Of a stretch of 57,233 bases of DNA, positions 1 through 7,591 are shown one piece after another. The notes under the pieces are model-generated. The model made no database searches. It saw only the letters and a program-made list of their open reading frames with translations, and was not told where the DNA came from. The stretch's first letter is position 1. Each line of letters opens with the position of its first letter. The position numbers were made by a program, and so were the translations under genes. The DNA lies in assembly GCF_000338295.1 (NCBI RefSeq), contig NZ_ANMO01000080.1, forward strand, positions 1 through 57,233. The letters are read 5' to 3'. Source of the stretch: Rhodopirellula europaea 6C. Lineage in GTDB: Bacteria > Planctomycetota > Planctomycetia > Pirellulales > Pirellulaceae.

Positions 1-808
1 TTTGACCGGTGCGGATTTGGCCAATCGCGGCTATTTGCAGGCTTTGAAGTTTGGAGCACAGTTCACCGCGCCGGTTTCGGTCGCGTCGATCGTGCAAGAC
101 GACAGTGGTGTTCACGTCGTCAGCTTTTGCACTGGCCAAAAGGTTCGAACACGCACCGTGTTGATTGCGACCGGGGCGTCGTACCAACGGTTGCCGCTGG
201 ATGCTTGCGAACGCTTTGAAGGCATGGGCGTTTACTACTCCGCCACATCCGTGGAGGCGAGATTGTGCCGGGAATCGACCGCGGTCGTGGTGGGTGGCGG
301 GAATTCTGCCGGCCAGGCCGCAATGTTCTTGTCGCAGCATGCCGCCGATGTCCGTTTGTTACTTCGTGGGAACGATCTTCGCAAAGGCATGTCCAGTTAT
401 CTGGCGGACCGAATTGAAAAGCAGTCGAACATCGAAGTGATGTGTCACACCGAGCTTTGCGAGATGGCGGGTGACAAGCATTTGGAACGAGTTGAAATTC
501 GAAACAACCAAACCGAAGAACGCGAGATGTTGGATTGCCCCTCCGCGTTCATCTTTGTCGGTGCAAAGCCTCACACGGAATGGTTGCCGGATTCGGTGGC
601 GCTCGATGACCGCGGTTTTGTGATGACGGGGCCGATGATCCATCATCACGAAAAACTTCCCGAGGGACGCACGCCGTGTGAGCTGGAAACAACCAGTCCG
701 GGCGTGTTTGCTTGCGGTGATGTTCGCAGCGGGACGACCAAGCGGTGTGCTTTCGCGGTAGGTGACGGGGCGTTGGCGATCACCTGCGTGCACCAGTATT
801 TGCAGTGA
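1..808 (+). CDS. Thioredoxin-reductase-like FAD/NAD(P) oxidoreductase, 5' truncated
   Basis: The window opens inside this gene and only the C-terminal part is visible, ending at the stop at 806-808. It holds the second nucleotide-binding fold (VVVGGGNSAGQAAMF, near 285-330) and the C-terminal FAD motif GVFACGDVRSGTTKR near 702-750, followed by AVGDGALAI. These are hallmarks of the thioredoxin reductase family. Where true thioredoxin reductases carry the redox CATC motif, this protein reads YYSATSVEARLC, so the CxxC disulfide is missing. That pattern is familiar from TrxR-like flavoproteins that carry an N-terminal cyclic-nucleotide-binding or receiver module, so the missing N-terminus may hold a regulatory domain; this is inference. 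The in-frame TTG at 2 is probably not the real start. Confidence 0.85.
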   Translation, partial: LTGADLANRGYLQALKFGAQFTAPVSVASIVQDDSGVHVVSFCTGQKVRTRTVLIATGASYQRLPLDACERFEGMGVYYSATSVEARLCRESTAVVVGGGNSAGQAAMFLSQHAADVRLLLRGNDLRKGMSSYLADRIEKQSNIEVMCHTELCEMAGDKHLERVEIRNNQTEEREMLDCPSAFIFVGAKPHTEWLPDSVALDDRGFVMTGPMIHHHEKLPEGRTPCELETTSPGVFACGDVRSGTTKRCAFAVGDGALAITCVHQYLQ

Positions 809-1088
809 GTCGTGACGATGAGCTTTCTCGCTGACTCGTGAATACATCAGCTACATACAGTGATCGCACACAGCGAAGGAATGCAATGAAAAAGAAGGCG
901 TCGAGCGGCGGGAAGGCTCGATAGCGGTGAAAATCTTCGGCATCGCCGTACTGACCGTCGCGAAATTCGTCAGGAATTTCGATCTTTCTCCACGACTTCC
1001 ATCAGTCTTGATGATTTCCGCTACGGGTCATCTCTGAAAGAGCTATTGAATTGCTTGCAAGTGATTTCGATCGAGACAAAGTCAGCCA
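809..1088. other. Convergent intergenic region with two inverted repeats and a mini-ORF
   Basis: The region lies between two convergent genes. It contains the inverted repeats TCGAGC/GCTCGA (901-906 and 916-921) and CGAAATTC/GAATTTCG (961-968 and 974-981, 5-nt loop). Neither is followed by a convincing T-tract. A 12-codon ORF at 886-924 (MKKKASSGGKAR) has a good ribosome site, AAGGA at 876-880, five bases before ATG. There is no other sign that it is a gene. Confidence 0.4.
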
Positions 1089-2504
1089 TCAACGAGCCAT
1101 CTGGGCTCGGCAAACATCCATGATGCTGTCTTCGGTTTGCAAGTGGCTAACGTGAATGCGTTCGGCGAGCAGCGGGCCCGCCATACGTGAGTAGCGATCG
1201 ATATCGAGCGTGTTGATGACAACGGCGATGGCCCATCCGCGACGCGAAAGTCCGACGAGCGCGGCGATGTCGGCTTCGGTGGCTTGTTGTAGCATCACCA
1301 ACATGGTTGTTTCGCTGGAAAGTTGCGATTCGGTTTCGACGAGGAATTCGGCCAGCGTCAGGCCATCGGTTCGCTCGAGACGAGCCAGCGTGCGGAACAT
1401 TTCTTTCAGGTGCACCGGTCCACGATCGACGTTGACGAGAACCGGTCGCAGTCGTTCGTTGAGTTGTTTGAGCGAAGCCGCTTTGACGGAAGCATCACGC
1501 ACTCGGTGATCACCGCGAAAACCTTCGGTGCGAATTCGGTCGGCGGCGTCGCGGCCATTGGTGGCCAAGCCAAAGGGCTCGCCCGCGTCATGCAGTGCCG
1601 CCGCGATGGATGCTGCCGCGGTTATCGTCAGATCCGTGCGGAGTGGTTCGTGCTGGTCCGGATTGGTGTCGACGTGCAAGTCCAGAATGATTGTCGCGCC
1701 GGCGACGGAAGATGGCTCGTAGACTTTGCTGTGCAAGGTTCCGGTTCGCGCAGTCGCGGCCCAATGAACGCTGCGAAGTGGATCACCGATCTGCCATTGC
1801 CGGATGCCTCGCAGACGCGTCGGATCGGTCATCGAAGACGCACGAATTTTGATTTCGCCGATCGGCCGACGCGAGCCGATTTCATAGGTCGATAGCAATT
1901 GGACCTTTGGCAGGACGGTCACAAACATCGGGCGTGCACCCAACCGATAACGTCGAAACATCCCGACGGGGTCTCCGGTTTCCAACACCGTCGGACCGAT
2001 CTGGAAATAGCCTCGCCGGAGACAACGCACCGAGTACTCGATGCGTTTGGATTGGCCGGGTAGCAACGCCATGACGGCCAAGCGGGCGCCCTCGATGGGG
2101 AGCGGCGTGGTGCGTGGATCGATTGCCATGCCGTCGGCCTGGCGGGCTTGTTGTGTGGCGCCGCGAGGGATCAAGTCTTCGGCGAGGACCCAAGCGACTG
2201 GCAATTTGCCTTGGTTGGTGACTTCGACGGTGACGGGAACCAGCGATCCAATCACGACCTCGAGATCGCGGCCTTCTTCGGGAGAGTCCAAACGGACGGC
2301 AACGACTCCGGCGGACCACTGGGTTGCGACCCAGTTGCCGATTGCGACGACGGAGGCCACGGTGATCGCGGCGGTCATCCACAATCCTGCACCGGCGACC
2401 ATTCCTAAGAAAACAACGATTGCGCATACAACGATGATCGTCAGCCAACGCGATGGAGCGGGCGGATCGGATCGCGATTCCGCTGCGTTGCCTTTGTCCG
2501 TCAT
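1089..2504 (-). CDS. DUF58 domain membrane protein
   Basis: A 471-residue protein with an N-terminal membrane hairpin (about residues 20-65, LTIIVVCAIVVFLGMVAGAG and following), then a large domain with the DUF58 signature: RLRGIRQWQIGDPLRSVHW followed by AATARTGTLHSKVYEP, around residues 230-270. DUF58 proteins are partners of MoxR ATPases and often have a von Willebrand A-like fold. Here the metal-site strand reads ILDLHVD and not DxSxS, so a functional MIDAS is doubtful. I place the start at ATG 2504 because it overlaps the TGA of the upstream moxR-like gene in an ATGA junction (2501-2504), which implies translational coupling. A role in envelope or protein-complex maturation is inferred from the family. 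Confidence 0.88.
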   Translation of the reverse strand: MTDKGNAAESRSDPPAPSRWLTIIVVCAIVVFLGMVAGAGLWMTAAITVASVVAIGNWVATQWSAGVVAVRLDSPEEGRDLEVVIGSLVPVTVEVTNQGKLPVAWVLAEDLIPRGATQQARQADGMAIDPRTTPLPIEGARLAVMALLPGQSKRIEYSVRCLRRGYFQIGPTVLETGDPVGMFRRYRLGARPMFVTVLPKVQLLSTYEIGSRRPIGEIKIRASSMTDPTRLRGIRQWQIGDPLRSVHWAATARTGTLHSKVYEPSSVAGATIILDLHVDTNPDQHEPLRTDLTITAAASIAAALHDAGEPFGLATNGRDAADRIRTEGFRGDHRVRDASVKAASLKQLNERLRPVLVNVDRGPVHLKEMFRTLARLERTDGLTLAEFLVETESQLSSETTMLVMLQQATEADIAALVGLSRRGWAIAVVINTLDIDRYSRMAGPLLAERIHVSHLQTEDSIMDVCRAQMAR

Positions 2505-3544
2505 GATGAGATCGTGGGCACCGCGATTTCGCTGAGGATTTCTTCCAGGACCTTTTCCGTGGTTAGTTTCCGCAGCCTGCTCTCGGGGCGCAGGATCAAT
2601 CGGTGGTTCATGACGGGCGCGATGATTTTCTTGACGTCGTCGGGAGTCACGAAGGTTCGGCCGCGAATTGCTGCCATCGCTTGGCTGCATCGGAACAAGG
2701 CGATCGTTGCACGGGGGCTGCCTCCGAGAGCCAAGTTTTCGTTGTGCCGAGTTTGGTGAACGATTTGAAGCAAGTAGTGGCGAACTCGCGGATCGACGTG
2801 AACGGACCGAATCGCTTGTTGAGCCGCGACCAATTGTTCGGCGGTGGCGACGGCGGTCATCGAATCAACCGGATGTTTGAACTGGAGCAGGTCCAGCATC
2901 CGCAGCTCTTCTTCGATGGACGGGTATCCAAGCGAGAACCGCATCAGGAAACGGTCGAGTTGGGCTTCGGGCAGCGGGAAGGTGCCTTCGTGATCGACCG
3001 GGTTTTGAGTTGCGATGACGAGGAAGGGAGGATTCAACGTGTAGGATTTTCCGTCGACCGTGACACGGGCTTCCGCCATGGCTTCCAGCAACGACGCTTG
3101 CGTTCGCGGAGTGGCTCGGTTGATTTCGTCGGCGAGCAGGATTTGCGTGAACACTGGGCCGGGACGGAATTCGAACTCAGAGTTCTTTTGGTTGAAGATC
3201 GATGTCCCGGTGACATCGGTGGGTAACAAATCGGGTGTGCACTGGACTCGTTTGAAGTGGCAACCAAGACTTTTCGCGAGGGCTCGGGCGAGCATCGTTT
3301 TCGCCACACCGGGAACGTCTTCGAGGAGAATGTGTCCTCCGCTGAGCCAAGCGACCATCGAAAGGACGAGCTGTTTGCGTTTGCCCACGATCGCATTTTC
3401 GACGTTGCCGATGACGCGTTTGGAAAGTTCCGCAACCGCGGAGACATCGACGGGGGCACCGTTTGCGGACTTGGACGCGGGAGCAGGCGGTGGCGGGGTT
3501 GCGTTGCCGCGAGAAGCAGCGGGCGGGGTCGCTTTGGAATTCAA
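2501..3544 (-). CDS. MoxR-family AAA+ ATPase
   Basis: An AAA+ ATPase of the MoxR type. The Walker A is DVPGVAKT, the Walker B is LLADEINRA, and sensor-type motifs follow (ATQNPVDHEGTFPLPEAQLDRF). MoxR ATPases act as chaperone-like remodelling enzymes, usually next to DUF58 and VWA-domain proteins; the DUF58 gene follows directly with an ATGA overlap. The frame stays open far upstream to 3991, but the residues there are not protein-like. A TTG at 3544 has GGAG nine bases upstream and gives about 347 residues with a Pro/Ala-rich leader, close to the usual MoxR length. TTG 3550 is an alternative, so the start is uncertain by a few codons. The first ATG in the conserved part is too far in. Confidence 0.88.
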   Translation of the reverse strand: MNSKATPPAASRGNATPPPPAPASKSANGAPVDVSAVAELSKRVIGNVENAIVGKRKQLVLSMVAWLSGGHILLEDVPGVAKTMLARALAKSLGCHFKRVQCTPDLLPTDVTGTSIFNQKNSEFEFRPGPVFTQILLADEINRATPRTQASLLEAMAEARVTVDGKSYTLNPPFLVIATQNPVDHEGTFPLPEAQLDRFLMRFSLGYPSIEEELRMLDLLQFKHPVDSMTAVATAEQLVAAQQAIRSVHVDPRVRHYLLQIVHQTRHNENLALGGSPRATIALFRCSQAMAAIRGRTFVTPDDVKKIIAPVMNHRLILRPESRLRKLTTEKVLEEILSEIAVPTISS

Positions 3545-3836
3545 GGGCAAACGCTCCGGTGACGGATGACTCCGATGGACGAGGTCGCGAGGCGGTCGAA
3601 ACCGTGACGCGATGCGCCCATGATAGCCGGGAAACGCGTATGGCGTGGTGGTTTGGTGGTCCCGCGACGGCCGCAGTTGCCGGTTGAGAAGAATCGGTTG
3701 GACCGGGTGGGTGGATCCTGCTGAAAACTCTGTTGGCAGGAGACCAACCCAACAACGAGCTCGTGACGTATAATGGATGGATTCACAATTGACAGTGAAC
3801 AAATTCTTTTTCTGTTTGCGGGGGTGTGGATGAGCC
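3545..3836. promoter_or_regulatory. Divergent intergenic region with a candidate -10 box
   Basis: This 292-base region separates the divergent moxR-like and receiver-domain genes and should hold promoters for both. A perfect -10 hexamer TATAAT lies at 3769-3774 on the plus strand, but no good -35 sits 16-18 bases before it. A TTGACA at 3789-3794 has no matching -10. No terminator or repeat stands out. Confidence 0.3.
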
Positions 3837-4238
3837 ATGGTCGACGCTGGCATGATCCCAACAGTCTTGGTAACCGACGACGACGCCGATTTTCGCGGCG
3901 TGGTTTGCGAGGCTCTCGTGCGCGGTGGCGTGCAAACGCAGCAGGCCGCTGACGGCGACGAGGCTCTTCGCGTCATTGAGAGGACCGCCATTCACATGGT
4001 GCTGCTGGACGTGCACATGCCGCGAGTGACGGGGCTCGATGTGATGCGAATTTTGTCACAACGTCCCAACGCGATGCCGTACGTCCTGATGAGCGCCTTG
4101 ATGGACGAAGCGATCGAGCGAGAAGCGGCTCGGATGCGAGCCTACAAAATTCTTCGTAAGCCAGTTCGATTGGGCAAGCTTCGTGAAATTGTGTGTGGCG
4201 GATTGGCGGAAGCCTACGGTTGGCGTCCGCCGGAATGA
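3837..4238 (+). CDS. Stand-alone response regulator receiver domain
   Basis: A 133-residue single REC domain with no output domain. The acidic pocket (VTDDDAD, residues 12-18), the phospho-acceptor aspartate in LLDVHMPR (about residue 52), the switch Ser/Thr position in YVLMSAL and the conserved lysine in ILRKPV (about residue 109) are all present, so it should be phosphorylatable. The membrane protein that follows starts within its stop codon (ATGA at 4235-4238), so the two are probably co-translated. There is no histidine kinase in the window. The start is the ATG at 3837; MIPTVLV five codons later is an alternative. Confidence 0.9.
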   Translation: MVDAGMIPTVLVTDDDADFRGVVCEALVRGGVQTQQAADGDEALRVIERTAIHMVLLDVHMPRVTGLDVMRILSQRPNAMPYVLMSALMDEAIEREAARMRAYKILRKPVRLGKLREIVCGGLAEAYGWRPPE

Positions 4239-5425
4239 CGGATGAGGACAGTGATGCCAAGCCAACGTCGAGAACCGACATAGAACGAGCGTCGGTGAAT
4301 CCGTACGCGACTTCGATGCGACCGAGCGGATCGGAACCGGAGCCCGCTGCCAGCTCCGATCAAATCGGTACGGTTCTTGCGTTTGATGGCGAGATCACCG
4401 AAGTCGACATTCGGATGTTGATCCCAGAACGTGGGTTGTGGATTCTGTTGGCGGTGTTGATGTGGGGAATGATCATTCCCGCGTTTGCGATCGGAATCGT
4501 GGTGGCGACGACCAACATGTTCTTCAGTGGCGTGGATTCCGAAACCGTTTTCGGAATCTTGATCGGCGTCTTCGTCGCCATTGGGTTTGCGGTTGCAACT
4601 CAATACGTTGCACCGTCTAGACGAACACGGCGGGCGTTGAAGCAGCGGCCTGACTTAGTGGGGCGTGCGGTCGGCCGGTTTGTGCCGTCGGGTTTACTGT
4701 TCAACGATGGTGAACGGACCCATTTTCTGAATGGGGACTATTGCCAGCGAGCCGAGACAACCAAACATGGCATTCGAGTTCCATTGTTAGAAGGACCCTA
4801 CGTTCAGCTCTATCTTGCCAAGCGATTGTTCGAACGATTCGACGAGACGGTTTGGAAAGAACTGCAAGCGATCTGGCAACAACCCGATGCGAAGCCATTC
4901 GATCGCGATGCGGTCATGGAACGAAATTGCCAGCAGTTGGGCAAGCGTCCTGAGTCGGCGATTTCCTTCGACGGACAAGTCACGTTACATGTGCCGGTGG
5001 ACCACGCGGCGGTGCGGAAAATCATGTATCGAAACGGTGGCATGATCGTCGTTTACGGGGTCGCGGCGTTGCTGGCTTGGCATTTCGGACACTGGTTCAT
5101 CGCCTTGGGAGCTCTGATTTTGGCTATCAGTACCGTGCGATACTTTTACAACAGTTGGCGATGGATGGCGATTCCAACTCAGGACACCACATGGCATCAG
5201 CATGGATGGATCAGCCCTGAAGAAGTGGTCAGTGTCACTGAAACGAACGGTGTACGCTTATTTCGCAATGAGTGCCAAAGAACCGAATGGATTGGCGAGA
5301 CACTGGTTTGGCACCTGCCAACCAACAGAGCGATGTATTTTTCTCGCGAGCACTTTGAAAGCGACGAAGATTGGATCCGAGTCAGCGAACCCAGTTCGCT
5401 CGAATCAGTTCCCTCGATCGAATGA
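4235..5425 (+). CDS. Membrane protein of unknown function coupled to the receiver protein
   Basis: A 396-residue protein I do not recognise. The N-terminal 60 residues are polar. Two transmembrane segments follow near residues 67-92 (ILLAVLMWGMIIPAFAIGI) and 98-118, then a soluble stretch of about 140 residues, a second pair of hydrophobic segments around residues 270-305 (IVVYGVAALLAWHFGHWFI) and a C-terminal soluble tail rich in Trp and Glu. The two similar halves (soluble part plus helix pair) suggest an internal repeat. The start at 4235 is chosen for the ATGA overlap with the receiver gene. The last 21 bases overlap the convergent miaA gene. Confidence 0.75.
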   Translation: MTDEDSDAKPTSRTDIERASVNPYATSMRPSGSEPEPAASSDQIGTVLAFDGEITEVDIRMLIPERGLWILLAVLMWGMIIPAFAIGIVVATTNMFFSGVDSETVFGILIGVFVAIGFAVATQYVAPSRRTRRALKQRPDLVGRAVGRFVPSGLLFNDGERTHFLNGDYCQRAETTKHGIRVPLLEGPYVQLYLAKRLFERFDETVWKELQAIWQQPDAKPFDRDAVMERNCQQLGKRPESAISFDGQVTLHVPVDHAAVRKIMYRNGGMIVVYGVAALLAWHFGHWFIALGALILAISTVRYFYNSWRWMAIPTQDTTWHQHGWISPEEVVSVTETNGVRLFRNECQRTEWIGETLVWHLPTNRAMYFSREHFESDEDWIRVSEPSSLESVPSIE

Positions 5426-6415
5426 CAAGATGGTTTCGACCATCGAATCGACGCATTGATCAATGTCCGGTGCCGAGTCCGACTCAAATGACCCGAGACC
5501 GCGAATTTCGGAGAACGATCGCAGCCAGGTTTCTTGTCGTCGAGCCAAACGCCGGGTGTGGAAGACGACTTGTTCAGCGGCGGTTTCAGGTGCGTCACCC
5601 GCCGCGATTGCTTCGATGATCTCACGGTAGCCAACCGCTTGGCGTGATGTCTTGGAAAGCGGTCGTTCGAGCTCCAACAAACCTTGCACTTCGGCGACCA
5701 AGCCTTCGTCGAACATCTCTTCGACGCGTTTTTCGATTCGTTGATGGAGAACCGGTCGAGGAACGCGGAGTGCAAAGACGAGTCCTTCGCGGCTGGATCG
5801 AGCGGCATCGAATTGCAGTTGTCGGTGGCTAATCGGCGTCCCGGTCGCTCGAGCGAATTCGAGGGCGCGAATCATCCGACGCGAATCACCCGGATCAATC
5901 TTGGCGGCCGATAGCGGGTCGACTTGTTCTAAACGTTCTCGAAGTGCGCCAATGCCATGTTGATTCAGGTCTTCTTCGACAGCGTTTCGAAATGCTTCGT
6001 CGGCGGGCGGACCAGCATCAAAACCACGCAAGACGCCTTTTAAATACATCGGTGTGCCACCGACAAACATCGGAAGTTTGCCTCGGTCGAGGATGTCTTG
6101 GACGCAGGCGTGAGCGGAATGCAGGTACTCCGCGACGCTGAATTCTTGCCAAGGATCGACCAAATCGATCAAGTGATGGGGGGCTCGGGCCAGTTGGTCG
6201 GAGGTGGGTTTGGCCGAGCCGATGTCCATTTCGCGGTAGACTGCGATGGCATCGAGAGAAAGGATTTCGACTTCTTGTCGGCCATTTGTTCTGGCCGCCA
6301 GAGTTTCCGCGACCCGCAGAGCCAGTTCCGTTTTGCCCGAAGCGGTCGGGCCGGTCAGAACGATCACGTCGTCGAACAAAGGGGCAAAGGGCTGGGATCG
6401 CGTGTCAGGATGCAT
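5405..6415 (-). CDS. miaA: tRNA dimethylallyltransferase
   Basis: Transfers a dimethylallyl group from DMAPP to N6 of A37 in tRNAs that read UNN codons, in the cytoplasm. The 336-residue protein has the P-loop GPTASGKTEL at residues 22-31, the substrate motif LSLDAIAVYREMDIGSAKP (typical DSxQxYxxxxIGTAKP region, here with A and A in place of S and Q), APHHLIDLVDP, VGGTPMYLK and the ending TRRLARRQETWLR. The change from DSMQVY to DAIAVY in the A37-binding loop is slightly unusual. I chose ATG 6415 because translation upstream is not protein-like and this gives the usual family length. It overlaps the convergent membrane-protein gene by 21 bases and is divergent from the acetyltransferase gene. 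Confidence 0.95.
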   Translation of the reverse strand: MHPDTRSQPFAPLFDDVIVLTGPTASGKTELALRVAETLAARTNGRQEVEILSLDAIAVYREMDIGSAKPTSDQLARAPHHLIDLVDPWQEFSVAEYLHSAHACVQDILDRGKLPMFVGGTPMYLKGVLRGFDAGPPADEAFRNAVEEDLNQHGIGALRERLEQVDPLSAAKIDPGDSRRMIRALEFARATGTPISHRQLQFDAARSSREGLVFALRVPRPVLHQRIEKRVEEMFDEGLVAEVQGLLELERPLSKTSRQAVGYREIIEAIAAGDAPETAAEQVVFHTRRLARRQETWLRSFSEIRGLGSFESDSAPDIDQCVDSMVETILSFDRGN

Positions 6416-6487
6416 CTCGAAAGTCAGCTGATGTGGTAAACTGGATTGTTCACAAGAGACCGTGATCCTGGAAAGGGGGCAACCCGA

Positions 6488-7054
6488 GTGGGCATGACTT
6501 ACTTTCGCCGCTATCGCATGGAGATGAACCTGCGCGATTGGAGCGGATCTTGGGACGCACCCGATATGGCCGCTCGCGGATACGAGTGGGTGGCGTTCGA
6601 TGAGGGATTGGTGCGTGAACATGCGGCCGCGAAATTTCAATCGTTTCGCAGCGAGATGGACGCGGATGTGTTCCCGTGTTTGGGCCGCCGCGATGGTTGT
6701 CTGCGTTTGATGCGAGAGATCACCAGTCGTGCCGCATTTGTGCCAGAGGCGACTTGGTTGATCCGCTATCGCGATCGTCCGGGGGGCCGCCCCATTCCCG
6801 TTGGCACGATCCAAGGTTTGAATCTAGACGAGTGGGGTGCGGTGCAGAATCTAGGCGTCGTCCCAGAACATCGCGGCAACGGACTTGGGCGGATGCTGAT
6901 GATGCGATCCGCAGCGGGATTCAAATCCGCGGGGCTGGAACGAATGCATTTGGAAGTGACCACCGCGAATACTCATGCGGTTCGGCTGTACGAGCGAATT
7001 GGATTTCGCCAGGCGAAGGTGGTCTACAAGGCTTGCGAAGTTGCCGGGGTTTGA
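6488..7054 (+). CDS. GNAT-family N-acetyltransferase
   Basis: A roughly 188-residue acetyltransferase. The acetyl-CoA-binding motif A is clear: NLGVVPEHRGNGLGRML, with the R/Q-x-x-G-x-G/A core RGNGLG, followed by LERMHLEVTTANTHAVRLYERIGF, the typical motif B and C-terminal GNAT pattern. The substrate is unknown. A GTG at 6488 follows AAAGGGGG by about eight bases, and an ATG lies two codons later at 6494; either could be the start. The gene is divergent from miaA with a 72-base gap, so a promoter should lie there. Confidence 0.85.
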   Translation: MGMTYFRRYRMEMNLRDWSGSWDAPDMAARGYEWVAFDEGLVREHAAAKFQSFRSEMDADVFPCLGRRDGCLRLMREITSRAAFVPEATWLIRYRDRPGGRPIPVGTIQGLNLDEWGAVQNLGVVPEHRGNGLGRMLMMRSAAGFKSAGLERMHLEVTTANTHAVRLYERIGFRQAKVVYKACEVAGV

Positions 7055-7120
7055 GGCGATTCAGCTCGCTTATTCATCGGCCGAGTGACTCAGCCGAACA
7101 GATTGACTTCGCGTTGCTTT

Positions 7121-7591
7121 TCAAGCGTCGAATAGCGTTCGACGAATCTCGCCCAACCATGCATGATGATGCCGACGCAGTCTGACCGCATTCTTCGCTT
7201 TTTCGATCGCGGCATCAAAATGCGCTGGCGACAAAAACATCTCGGCCGTGTGAGGTAGTTCGGCGGCGACGGCTAGGCGATCGATCAAACCGCGATGATA
7301 GATCGACAAGCCGTGAGCTCGACAAAGATCCATCGTGACCGCGTCGCTGGTTGGGACTTCGGGTTCGCGTGTTCGATAGTACCAAATCATGCCACCTGCG
7401 ATCGCAGCCAAGACGAGCACGATTCCGGCAATCAGAGCGATCGGGAGCGATGAGTCTTCTGTGACGGCTTGGTATTGTGGAGCCAAGTCCGTCATGCGGG
7501 TGACGTTCATCAACGGCATTGAATGAGCCGTGTCAAAATCTGAAAGAATCTGAAGGGGTTGCATGAAAACGACGTTGGATGGTGAACTCAT
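7121..7591 (-). CDS. Small single-pass membrane protein of unknown function
   Basis: A 156-residue protein that I do not recognise. A hydrophobic segment near residues 50-70 (PIALIAGIVLVLAAIAGGMIW) is followed by a basic stop-transfer (YYRTRE) and a soluble C-terminus of about 80 residues rich in His, Arg and Ala, so a single-pass protein with a cytoplasmic tail is likely. ATG 7591 is chosen because it overlaps the stop of the upstream helical-repeat gene in an ATGA junction (7588-7591). The two proteins are probably made together and may interact. Confidence 0.65.
   Translation of the reverse strand: MSSPSNVVFMQPLQILSDFDTAHSMPLMNVTRMTDLAPQYQAVTEDSSLPIALIAGIVLVLAAIAGGMIWYYRTREPEVPTSDAVTMDLCRAHGLSIYHRGLIDRLAVAAELPHTAEMFLSPAHFDAAIEKAKNAVRLRRHHHAWLGEIRRTLFDA

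Noticed and set aside
3545-3991. N-terminal extension of the MoxR-like gene to 3991
   Set aside because: The extra 149 codons are not protein-like and would run through the whole intergenic region and into the divergent receiver gene.
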